A stretch of 64,000 bases of DNA from Lonicera japonica (taxonomy: Eukaryota > Streptophyta > Magnoliopsida > Dipsacales > Caprifoliaceae), in the NCBI GenBank assembly GCA_021464415.1, contig CM038471.1:76614414-76678413 (forward strand). Reading direction: 5' to 3'. Numbering within the stretch: the stretch's first letter is position 1; each line of letters starts with the position of its first letter. Under the pieces are notes generated by a model. It did not search any database and was not told where the DNA came from. It saw only the letters and a list, made by a program, of their open reading frames with translations. This document shows, in pieces, positions 37,301 through 46,564 of the stretch. Both the position numbers and the translations under genes were made by a program.

Positions 37301-38092
37301 ATAATCAACTATGCCTTATACCCCGACCTCACCAAATAACAAAAATTAGCTTCAGACCAATCAAATTAACATTCCAATTTTAGCAGTTAAAAATATTTAT
37401 AAGTTTGACTAACATAATGAAAAAGGAACTCTAGACTATTTCTCTCTCAATATTTATAAGTTGGCCGTATCATTTTTCCTCGACGACTACTGCTATCAAG
37501 CGTTGATTTGGGGATATTTATTTATCAACAAATTTCTAGTGGTCGGTGTTTCCCACGCGCTGAAACAGAGCGTGGAAATCAAGAAATAACCAATGCATGT
37601 AATTGGGGAGGTGTCAACTCTACAGTAGACCACCCCTGCCAACTCAGTCGTCACTCCTCCCTATATATATTTTTGGGTGGGATTATTTACAGCCACCATT
37701 TCTCTCTATAACACCCCCCCACTTAATTTTGAATATATCTACTTTTAAGCACCCCCTTGTATCTCACAAACACCCCCCTCAATTAACATATTTATTTTAA
37801 GGTAAAAAAATTAATCTATTAATTTAGACATGGATAATAAATTAATCACACACTTTAAAACACTCCCATTATATCTCACTAACACCCCCCACCCCCACAT
37901 AATTTATTCACACTTCTCCCACAAATCCCATTTGCTCTCCCCATTTACCCCGAGTATTGCATTCAAACTCGATTCTTTACCATTTTGGCTCCAAAAATCA
38001 ACATTTCTACATTAAATTCAAGTGCAAGCATTATTGGTTAATAGTTTGAACATTAAGTAAAAGTTTTAGATATAAGAAGAAAGAACTTGGTG

Positions 38093-39901
38093 ATGGTGAA
38101 GAAAGAAGAAGATGGTAATGATGATGACATTCCAAAGCATAATGAAGCAAAAGAGGTATGTACATGTTTTTTGGAGTATTAAGATGGATTAAATCTCTCA
38201 TATATGATCCTACATTTATTTAGAATGAAGAAGATAAATGAACCCACAAAACAGAGTATTTTTTTCATCTGTCCAGACGACACTCGGCTCACATGGGGAG
38301 ATTAAATAGTCATTTACTCTCTCCATGTGGAGAGAGTAAATGACTATTTAATCTCCCCATGTGAGCCGAGTGGAGAGTGTAAATGACTATTTATCCTCCC
38401 CATGTGAGCCGAGAAATGGTAAAATATTCTCTCTATGTGAGACGAGCAAATGTCATTTATTCTCTCCATGTAAACCGAATTAGTTATCATTCTTTATCAA
38501 TCCGTTTGGATAAAATTGCATACTCGCTATTCTTAACTAAGTGAATGAATATATAACTAACATTATATATAATTGTATATAATTATAGGATTTGTCACTT
38601 GAATCGAGCATTTGGGGAGAGATGTCAACGTTTGAAAATATTGATTTGACGGCAATTCAAAAAGAAGAAACTCCTAAACCGGATCGTAATATTCATGATA
38701 TCGAACACATTGTTGAAAAAAATTATCCAATTGATCTCAACCACAAGCTTAATGATGTAGAAGAAGATCATATACTAATAGAGCCTCTTTCTCAAAGAAA
38801 TTGCGTTGATCTTAATTCCGATGGTGAAAACGCAATTTTTAAGCATGCCAACGAAAGAGATGTTAGTAATGATGATGAGCCTCCTAATTATCAAGGAAAA
38901 GAAATTGACGTGAGTCACATTTTTACGACGGATGAAGTAAGTACATAAGACTTTATTACTATTTCGTAACCATTTAATATCAACATAATAACAACTAATA
39001 TTTGTTGCGTATATTTTATAGGTGTTTGATTCTCGAGAAAGTTTAGTTGATTGGGCTCAACAAAAAGGAAAAATGAACCAACTCCTGTCATTGCCAAGGG
39101 TCGACCGTCTAAAAGAAAATTAAGTCAAAAAGACAAGAAGCATGCATCATCAACTAAGCGGGATCCGTCGGGTTTTGAGTACGCAAAGTTAGGTGATGAA
39201 CTTCCACTGATTGCAGATAAATCTTCACAAGTTGCAAAGAAGAAGAAGATTTTTGAGCTTGATAAAACGATAAAGTGGGAATTCACACATTTTCTGCACT
39301 ACATCCCCACCATCATGCATCCATTCATCTCGGATATAATTAACGTGCCCGGTGATGGCCATTGTGGCTTTCGGTGCATTGCAAAACAAATGGGAGGGCA
39401 AAATGATGATCAAGATTGGAAGATGGTGAGATATAACTTATTAGCTGACCTTGAAACACACAAAGATATATATATGACAAAGTGTGGGGAGATTGGTTTT
39501 GCAATGACAATCGAGCCAGACTTGATTATTTTAGTCCCACTGCCAATTCAGACCATTGGATGTGTATGCCTGATGCCGGTTTCATCGCAGCGTCGGCTTA
39601 CAACTGTGTAGTTGTATTCTTCTCACCCATTCAAAATCTGACTTTCTTTCCCCACGCTGGACCACCAGTAGAAGGAAGTGAAATTCGTGTCATCTGTGTA
39701 ACGCTTGTTTCCAATAACCACTTTGTATGTGTCACCTTGAAGGATAATTCCCCGCTCCCCACTGTTGCTACTATGTGGAACGTACTTCGAACTCCTGAGG
39801 CAGGTGCTTGGCAAGAAATTTTCGCCGAGAGACTTCAATTTTATAGAGAAGGATACTTGATTGTTCCTAAAACAAAAGACTCGCCAATCATAGTCAACTG
39901 A
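38093..39901 (+). pseudogene. MULE transposase gene relic with internal deletion and broken OTU domain
   Basis: Exon 1 (38093-38155, starting MVKKEEDGNDDD) and exon 2 (38589-38936, acidic) lead in frame into exon 3 at 39022, which reads VFDSRESLVDWAQ. This is the start of the FAR1-like DNA-binding region of MULE transposases. It then passes abruptly, in another frame, into KRKNEPTPVIAKGRPSKRKL and SSTKRDPSGFEYA. Those segments normally lie after the catalytic transposase core, so the core is deleted. A C-terminal OTU-type cysteine protease domain follows: VPGDGHCGFRCIAKQMGG holds the catalytic Asp and Cys region, and SNNHFVCVTL holds the His. A frameshift near 39480 splits these two halves (39051-39611 and 39482-39901). 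The protein is therefore not expected to function. Confidence 0.82.
38281..38372. repeat. Perfect palindrome, 45-bp arms with a 2-bp centre
   Basis: The left arm 38281-38325 (starting CACTCGGCTCACATGG) is matched exactly by its reverse complement at 38328-38372, with only TG between. Partial further copies of the right arm follow to about 38415. It lies in the first intron of the MULE gene and contains the TTTACTCTC..GAGAGTAAA core also seen in the 40.3-41.2 kb array. Confidence 0.93.
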
Positions 39902-40215
39902 TTAATGATTGTTTAGACTTTTGTTCTTTTTTGTTGATGCATATGTACATGTCGCATAGGTATTTCTTTTTGTAAAGGTTGGGGTTTAATGTAATTGTAA
40001 TTTTTGGTTAGGGAACTAATTACAGATGTATAATTGGCCCTATAACAAAAGACTCACCAATCATAATTGACTGATTAATGATTGCTCCGACTTTTGTTGT
40101 TTTTTGTAAAGGATGTGGGTTTAATATAATTATAAATCTCTTATTTGTAATCTTTCTTGTTATTTAATTTATTGTATTATTGTTATATCCTGTCATATTT
40201 AATTCATTGTGTTAT
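39869..40215. repeat. Tandem duplication of about 175 bp after the MULE OTU gene
   Basis: AACAAAAGACTCGCCAATCA at about 39869 is repeated as AACAAAAGACTCACCAATCA at about 40044, followed in both by GACTGATTAATGATTG-type sequence and TTTGTAAAGG. The duplication starts inside the last codons of the OTU frame. Confidence 0.7.
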
Positions 40216-40264
40216 TGTTAATGAATGCATGAATCAATAATACATCAGGAGCATTGGTAGAAAA

Positions 40265-41200
40265 TGTTCACCCACCCAACATCTGGAGAGTTTAGCTTTA
40301 AAATTTTCCAGTGTTCTTCCAGGCCAGTCTCCGCACTTAAGGAGAATTTATTCCATTTAGTCTCCCCATATCAAGAGAGTAAATAGCATATGTTCTCCCC
40401 ACATCAGAAGAGTTTAACTTTAAAATTTTCCAGTGGGCTTCTAGGCCAGTCTCCCCACTTCAGGAGAATTTATTCCATTTACTCTCCCCACATCAGGAGA
40501 GTAAATAGCATATGTTCTCCCCACATCAAGAGAGTTTAAGTTTCAAATTTTCCAGTGGGCTTAGAGGCCACTCTCCCCACTTCAGGAGAATTTATTCCAT
40601 TTACTCTCCCCACATCAGGAGAGTAAATAGCATATGTTCTCCCCACATCAAGAGAGTTTAAGTTTCAAATTTTCCAGTGGGCTTAGAGGCCACTCTCCCC
40701 ACTTCAGGAGAATTTATTCCACTTACTCTCCCCACATCAGGAGAGTAAATAGCATATGTTCTCCCCACATCAAAAGAGTTTAAGTTTCAAATTTTCCAGT
40801 GGGCTTCCAGGCCACTCTCCCCACTTCAGGAGACTTTATTCCATTTACTCTCCCCACATCAGGAGAGTAAATAACATATATTCTCCCCACATCAAGAGAG
40901 TTTAAGTTTCAAATTTTCCAGTAGGCTTCGAGGCCACTCTCCCCACTTCAGGAGAATTTATTCCATTTACTCTCTCCACATCAGGAGAGTAAATAGCATA
41001 TATTCTCCCCACATCAAGAGAGTTTAAATTTAAAATTTTCCAGTGGGCTTCCAGACCAATCTCCTCACTTAAGGAGAATTTATTCCATTTACTCTCCCCA
41101 TATCAGGAGAGTAAATAACATATATTCTCCCAACATCAAGAGAGTTTAAGTTTCAAATTTTCCAGTGTGCTTCCAAACTAGTCTCCCCATTTCAGCCGAA
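40265..41200. repeat. Tandem array of about eight 120-bp repeats, each with a hairpin
   Basis: The unit includes TTCTCCCCACATCAAGAGAG, TTTCAAATTTTCCAGTGGGC, CACTCTCCCCACTTCAGGAG and the hairpin TTTACTCTCC-CCACATCA-GGAGAGTAAA. Copies begin near 40274, 40394, 40514, 40634, 40754, 40874, 41000 and 41120, with few changes among the central ones. Degenerate pieces continue to about 41460. The array lies between the 3' ends of the two convergent MULE genes. Confidence 0.92.
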
Positions 41201-41590
41201 ATGCTTTCATACATATAAAAATACCAATCAAACACACAAATCAAACACAATAAGTAACCATACTAGTATTAGCAAGTTCAATACTACAACTACAAGTCTA
41301 AATTAGAATTTCCAAGGCAATCTCCCCATTTCATCCAAATTTATTCCATTTACTCTCTCCACATCAAGAGAGTTAATATCATATATTATCCCCACATCAA
41401 GGGAGTTTAAGTTTCAAATTTTCCAGTGGTCTTCCAAGTTAGTCTCCCCACTTCAGCCGAAGTGCTTTCATTTACAAACACATAAAATTACTAATGAAAC
41501 ACATAAGTCAAACACAATAAGAAACCATACTAGTATTAGCAAGTTCAATACTACAACTACAAGTCCAAATTAACATAACCATTCATCAAC
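41200..41590. repeat. Direct duplication of about 250 bp downstream of the PMD gene
   Basis: AACACAATAAGTAACCATAC and ATTAGCAAGTTCAATACTAC near 41245-41300 recur near 41510-41565, each preceded by a degenerate 120-bp array unit. The repeat unit is therefore array remnant plus unique tail. It probably forms the PMD 3' UTR. Confidence 0.7.
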
Positions 41591-41671
41591 AAGTTTAAAG
41601 TACAACTAAATAAACTTAAGGTTTTAGGAGTTCAAAAAGTCTAAAAGATTGTCTTCAATTAAACTACAAGG

Positions 41672-43858
41672 CTACTTCTTTGGCCTCTTCTTTGGTGGGG
41701 GTTTGGCTTTTGACGGAGCTGGTATAGTCATCGCTGGAGCTGGTGCAGTCGCCACTGGATCATGCCTACTCTTTGTTCTGCTTTCAGGCCTTCTATCTTC
41801 TTCTTCATTGTCAAGGCTTGCAGCCTTTAAGATGTCATAAGCTTCATTTACAGCGTCGTTAGAGTCATGTGTTTGTCCACCAGACATAACTCCCTCTAGC
41901 AATGCCAAAGCAGCTACAATCCCCGCTTGCTTCTTAGCACACATATTGCAGCCCAAACCATTTGTTCCCTGTTGTGGCCCACGTATCCTTCGTGGAGTTT
42001 TTCTTAGGTCTAAGGGTTGTACGCATGGATGCGTGATCTTCAAGAACCACTCCATATATTTGCTATCACATTCCCAAGGAACCCTGACCGGTCGAGAACG
42101 TAATTGGTCGTTCAGAAGATGATTACGCCAATTATCATGAGTCCAGGCATTGACACTATGGGCCACCTTGTATGCCTGACTTGACTTTCCTCGAGCATTT
42201 AACAAGTGCGAAACCATCGGCATCGTGGGAATTGTCTGTACCCGCCCAAACTGCCTAAGGACCCGCTCCGGATAATAAGCCTCCACGACATCGAAGGATT
42301 CGATCAACCCACAGTAATAGGAAACCTCATGGAATGGGTGGGCATCTCTATGGCCATTATACGGATCCCAACAAACCTGATACATAAATATGAATTAGTG
42401 GTTATAAAAAGATACATTAAAAAAAAAAGTCGGGCAAAATACATTAAAAAAAAAAGTCGGGCAAAAACTTACATCAAATTCAGTCAAGTCATCTAGCCTT
42501 TCCCTCAAGGCTACAATTGCTCCGTCAGTATCACCGCTGCATTGTTGAGGCTTCCACCGGCACATCCTCGGCAAATTCTCTTTGTATCCCGTATTAGGTA
42601 CCGGGCGTGTGCAATCGGCGAAATGCTCAAATATCCATGCCTGTATTCATTATTAAAGTTGAAACAAGTAAGAAAAGATGAATAAGTTAAGCACTGTAAA
42701 AGTTAAAACTCGAGAAAAAAAATTTACCGCCACGAGTGTTAAGCATCCGCTAATGGTCTTCACGCCGGCTTTCGACGCAAGGCCTAATTGTCGATATGTA
42801 TGCGCTAGGATTGCCATTCCCCATGCAATTTCCCCCACCTTTGATAGGTCTTTTAAAGCGCCTAAGTAATAACACGAAACTCTCGTTTTTGTCTTATCAG
42901 GAAAAGCTACGCATCCTAGCACGTAGAGAAGATAGGCCCGAGCACATTGATCCAATTCCACTTCGGTATAAATGCTTGTAGGACGCCCCTGGCACATTTC
43001 TTTTATCCATCCTAGCCTTAGCGAAAATGCCTTGTCACACTCATTCACTACCTCTGCCTCACTAACACCCAATCCCTCTTTTGTTAATTCTATAGCATTT
43101 TTGTACCCAATTTCCTTTCCTCCCCAACGACCGCTAAAACATGACCCTACCACCGAAACACCAAGTATAGAGCTCACATCATCTAACGTGATCGTCATCT
43201 CGCCGAATGGAAGGTGGAACGTGTTTGTGTCTGGTTGCCATCTCTCAACAAATGCTGTGATGGCAACATAGTCGATGCAGCGGTAATTGTGCTCAATCAA
43301 TGGTAATAAACCACTATTCCTTACTCTTTGTTGCACCCCTTCAACCTCCTTCGATAAATCCCAGGACTTTAACTTCAGCCAGTGGCACATTGTGTGCAAT
43401 TTTTTACAATTTCCCTCCTCCTGCATTAGTAATTAAATTATTCAAACCCAATGAACTAACAATAACAATGATTTTGGCTATATCATACGTAAATAACAGG
43501 TAATTACCAGTGTTCGATGCCAAATTGCATAGGCTACATGATCATTGAACGTCGTAAGGATGCTTTTGTCCACTGGCCCTCCATCGTCTTCTTGCGGGGC
43601 TGCTCTGCTGCTAGATCCTTCGCCTGCATTGTATACAGGGGCTGCCGGAACCACCTCTTCAGTTTGGCGCTCCGTTTGTGTTTGACTTGGTGAATAACCC
43701 GGGGTATATGGCGAGGCCACGAGTGTAACATCCTGAGTTGAAGTGCCCTTGGGTGTAGAACCATGACTTGGTGTGGCCTTTCCTTTTTTCTTACAAACGT
43801 ATTGGTTTGTTTTTCTTTGCCTCTCTGAGGCCGTCGGTGGTTTCTTACGAGGAGGCAT
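41672..43858 (-). CDS. Plant mobile domain (PMD) protein, MAIN/MAIL-like, intact, inside the MULE
   Basis: Four exons on minus: 43508-43858, 42728-43420, 42473-42640 and 41672-42376. They give 1917 nt and 638 aa with no frame break and GT-AG introns. The protein starts MPPRKKPPTASERQRK, a basic N-terminus, then a Ser/Thr/Gln-rich stretch. The PMD follows from about residue 125. Its signature at about 176-209 reads ERWQPDTNTFHLPFGEMT and TLDDVSSILGVSVVG. The C-terminus (RKTPRRIRGPQQGTNG, KPPPKKRPKK) is basic and could hold a nuclear signal. Family members act in transposon silencing and meristem maintenance (MAIN, MAIL1), and related PMDs are carried by Mutator-type and Ty3-type elements. The role of this element-borne copy is unknown. 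Frame integrity beside a dead transposase is notable. Confidence 0.88.
42408..42468. repeat. Short tandem duplication in PMD intron 3
   Basis: A unit of about 27 bp (ATACATTAAAAAAAAAAGTC, then GGGCAAA) occurs twice in a row next to the exon 3 donor. Confidence 0.7.
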
Positions 43859-43859
43859 G

Positions 43860-46090
43860 CCGAATATCTGCGAATATACATATATCAATATTGGTGAGTT
43901 GGCAATTGTTCAAGTTTATTTACAAAAAAAGAAGCAAGATTCAACTAGTTCTTTACAACATTTCATAAATAAACCATTTGCCCATCAAAGTAAGGGGAAA
44001 AGAAACATGTCATAAACTTGATTATATATACGCATGATTATAATTACAGACCCTGAAAGGCCTCCCAGATGTTGTGGATAATCAAACAAAGGAGCTACAA
44101 GTTGCGGCACAAGAATGATCTTACTGCTGTTACTATCATTATAACCAGCTATTGGGATCAATGCGTATTTCTTACTTTTCCCCCTTTCTATTGTAAAAAA
44201 AGTACGCTCGATTGTGCAGCTTTTCTGCACTGTAGTCTCTCTTCCAACATTACCTACAGTTTAAGATTGAGTTCATATTTATCCTTTGTATTTATTAATA
44301 TTACAGTATGGTGTTCATTGGCAGTGGTGAGATAAAAAAGTGGAGCTTTTGGTTCCAAATTTGGGGTTTCGGTTTGCTTCTGTCTATTACCAAAAGACCA
44401 GGCTCATTAATATAATTGATGCATTTGAAAGGATCCTTGGAAGGAAATGAAAATAATGTAGGGGGCCAATTGGGAATTAATGAATAAGGGTATGTTTGAT
44501 TGCAATGTGAAAAAAAATGATTGGAAAACAACTAACTTTTTCTAGCTGAGGTAAAAGATAGGAGTAATTTGGTTAGATATGTTGATATACATAGCTGAGG
44601 TAAAAGAGAGGAGGCCAAGCGAGGGAGCCTTTTCTGTTTTTTTTTTTTTAAGGGTCAAATTTAATCAAAAATGTGTCCACCCACCCACCCCCCTGCAGCA
44701 GAAACATCTCTGGTCTGGTGCCGTAGTAAAAGAGAACCCCACAACCATAAATATTTGCACTTGCTCATCACAAAGTCAAATTTTGAGGAATCTCCTTTTC
44801 ACACTAATATATATACATACATAAATTATTTTGTTTGTAACTACTTCCAATTGTGATATCTTTCATCTCAACACTACTGATTATTTTCCAACAAAACACG
44901 AAGAAGCAAATTGAAATTTGGCAAAACCATAGTTAGCTTTTATTTTATAAAGAAAACCCAGAGCATAACATGAGACAAAACATTTACACGAACACATAAA
45001 AAAAACAGAGAAACCCAACAAATTTGATGCATCAATTCTTAATGCTCAACTCTGTCCATCCAAAAAGTTATAGGAAAATCTGATATGAAGGTTATTACTG
45101 CTGCTGCTAAGCGTGAGAGATTCATTCATATTTCAAATGCTGGCAATAGAAGATGTTATTCTACCTGTAAGTAATAATAATCCATCTTTTAAATTACTTG
45201 GAATTTAATGTTTCACCTACTTCCATCCATGTGCATTCTTAAGGTGCAACAACAAAGACGACATTTTCAATGTATTTCACTAACAAAACTTTACAACACA
45301 CAAAGGGGCATTAGGATTTACTTCTATCATTTCCAATCGTCGGAAACTCCAATCACTCCTAAACTTACGCATACAAATATATACAAACAGTATATTGAGG
45401 GTTTCTCGCAACCACTTTAAGATAATATATATATATATATATATATTGCTGAAATTAAAGGCCCTCATATTGTTTGATAATATTACCAAAATGAATGCTC
45501 TTAATGCCTACACTTAAAATCCGCAGGCACAACAACTAGTCAAGAAAAATACTAAAAATCCTCCAAATCATGTATAATGCCTACACAAAATCAATAAATT
45601 GAAGTTTTAGGGCTTACTCGTGTTACTATGTTAGGGCTTGAGAGGGACGGCCGGTGGTGGTGGAGGATCGGCGGCGTGGACCAATGGTAGTGTGCTACCG
45701 TACGTGTGCGAGAGAGGAGAGAAAGAGCAGCAAAACGGCCCTAGGTAGAGATAGGAGAGTGAGAGACGAGAGTGAGAATGAGGGATTTGAGATGGCTAGG
45801 TAGAGATGGGAGAGTGAGAGACGAGATGAGGGATTTGAGATTTGGTGAGGGTTTTGAGATGTGAGAGTGAGAAAATAGCTGAAAATCATATTTGGTTGGG
45901 AAATTAAACATTTTTTACAAATTAAACACTAATAATTAATATAATGGTTAATTAGTTAATTTTAAATGAGTTAATTAATAATTTAAGAATAAATTAAATG
46001 AGTCTTATATAAATTACTTAAAGTAAATAAGAAAAGTAAATAGGGGGTGTTAGTGATCAAAATTTTTAATTTGGGGGGTGTTTGTGAGAT
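43860..46090. other. Right internal, non-coding part of the MULE
   Basis: The PMD promoter must lie at its left side. A 50-60-bp unit (GAGTGAGAGACGAG, then GAGGGATTTGAGAT) is tandemly repeated at about 45750-45850. Beside it is GC-rich GGACGGCCGGTGGTGGTGG at about 45645, which on minus resembles a plant leader/first exon with AGCCCTAA motifs and may be captured host DNA. A piece at about 45080-45170 could be read as a short exon-like frame but matches nothing recognised. No gene is supported. Confidence 0.4.
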
Positions 46091-46130
46091 AGGGGGTGTT
46101 ATAGAGAGAAATGGGGGTTGTAAATAGTCC

Positions 46131-46454
46131 CACCCATATTTTTAGGTAATGCACCCTATTTCGTAGTTAAGATATTACAAATGACACTTAAAATTTAAAC
46201 ACTTAATCGGTAGCTCATTGTCGAAATTGAATATTTGATTCGGTAACGTTTTATCGACTTGACCTAAACGGCAACTTGCCACCGAAATTGAATATTTGAT
46301 TCGGTAAACTGTCACCGAATATGAACCTTCAAGTCGACAACTTGTCACCGAATCAAATATCCTCTAATTATGTAGCCACGACACCTTTAACACCCTAATT
46401 ATGTGGTGTTTTGACTACAAAATAGAAGTGCATATAATATCACCCATATTTTTA
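46131..46454. mobile_element. Possible MITE of about 296 bp nested at the MULE right boundary
   Basis: The 14-bp sequence CACCCATATTTTTA stands at 46131-46144, where it spans the MULE end and its target duplication, and again at 46441-46454. The intervening 46145-46440 has inverted-repeat-like ends: AATGCACCCTATTTCGTAG at the left, and on minus at the right ATGCACTTCTATTTTGTAG. It also contains repeated TTGATTCGGTAA / GTCACCGAATC motifs. This fits an insertion after the MULE. A 14-bp duplication would be unusually long for a MITE, so part of the match may be chance. Confidence 0.45.
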
Positions 46455-46484
46455 TAGCGCAACAATTGATACTTCTAGTACGAC

Positions 46485-46564
46485 TACTTCTACGTTCACA
46501 ATTTTCATTTCCATTTCATCAATCTCTCTCGATCGATCGATAGATCTCTCTGGGGTGTTTTGAG
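46485..46564 (+). promoter_or_regulatory. CSD1 leader exon with 5' half of a miR398 target site
   Basis: An untranslated exon rich in CTCTCTCGATCG ends at 46564 before the donor GTACTC. The acceptor is TTTTTAG at 50002, directly followed by ATCACATAGCA and the ATG at 50014. Joining the exons places CTGGGGTGTTTTGAG (46550-46564) next to ATCACA (50003-50008). This 21-nt site complements miR398, with four mismatches and two G-U pairs. A TATA-like TTTTATAG lies near 46450. The transcription start is assumed. Confidence 0.7.

Larger units (their letters stand above)
37667..46143. mobile_element. Mutator-like element (MULE), 8.46 kb, carrying an OTU/transposase relic and a PMD gene
   Basis: The element occupies 37675-46135. 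Its ends are inverted repeats of about 46 bp: left GGGTGGGATTATTTACAG and on to CCATTTCTCTCTATAACACC. The right end, read on minus, is the same with a few changes. Both subterminal regions add ATCTCACAAACACCCCCC and more CACCCCC runs. An 8-bp direct repeat ATATTTTT flanks it (37667-37674, 46136-46143), close to the 9 bp typical of Mutator. Inside are a broken transposase/OTU gene on plus (38093-39901), a 120-bp repeat array (about 40265-41200) and an intact plant mobile domain gene on minus (41672-43858). It ends about 340 bp before the presumed CSD1 leader exon. Confidence 0.88.

Noticed and set aside
40265..41460. CRISPR-like direct repeats
   Set aside because: The 120-bp units have no unique spacers and the context is a plant transposon.
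41649..41840. Open frame on plus over the PMD C-terminus
   Set aside because: Shadow of the minus-strand PMD exon, whose frame and splice phases are consistent.
45060..45180. Exon-like frame (KVITAAAKRERFIHISNAG) inside the MULE
   Set aside because: Neither splice site is strong, the frame is short and the protein is not recognised. It was left as possible captured DNA.
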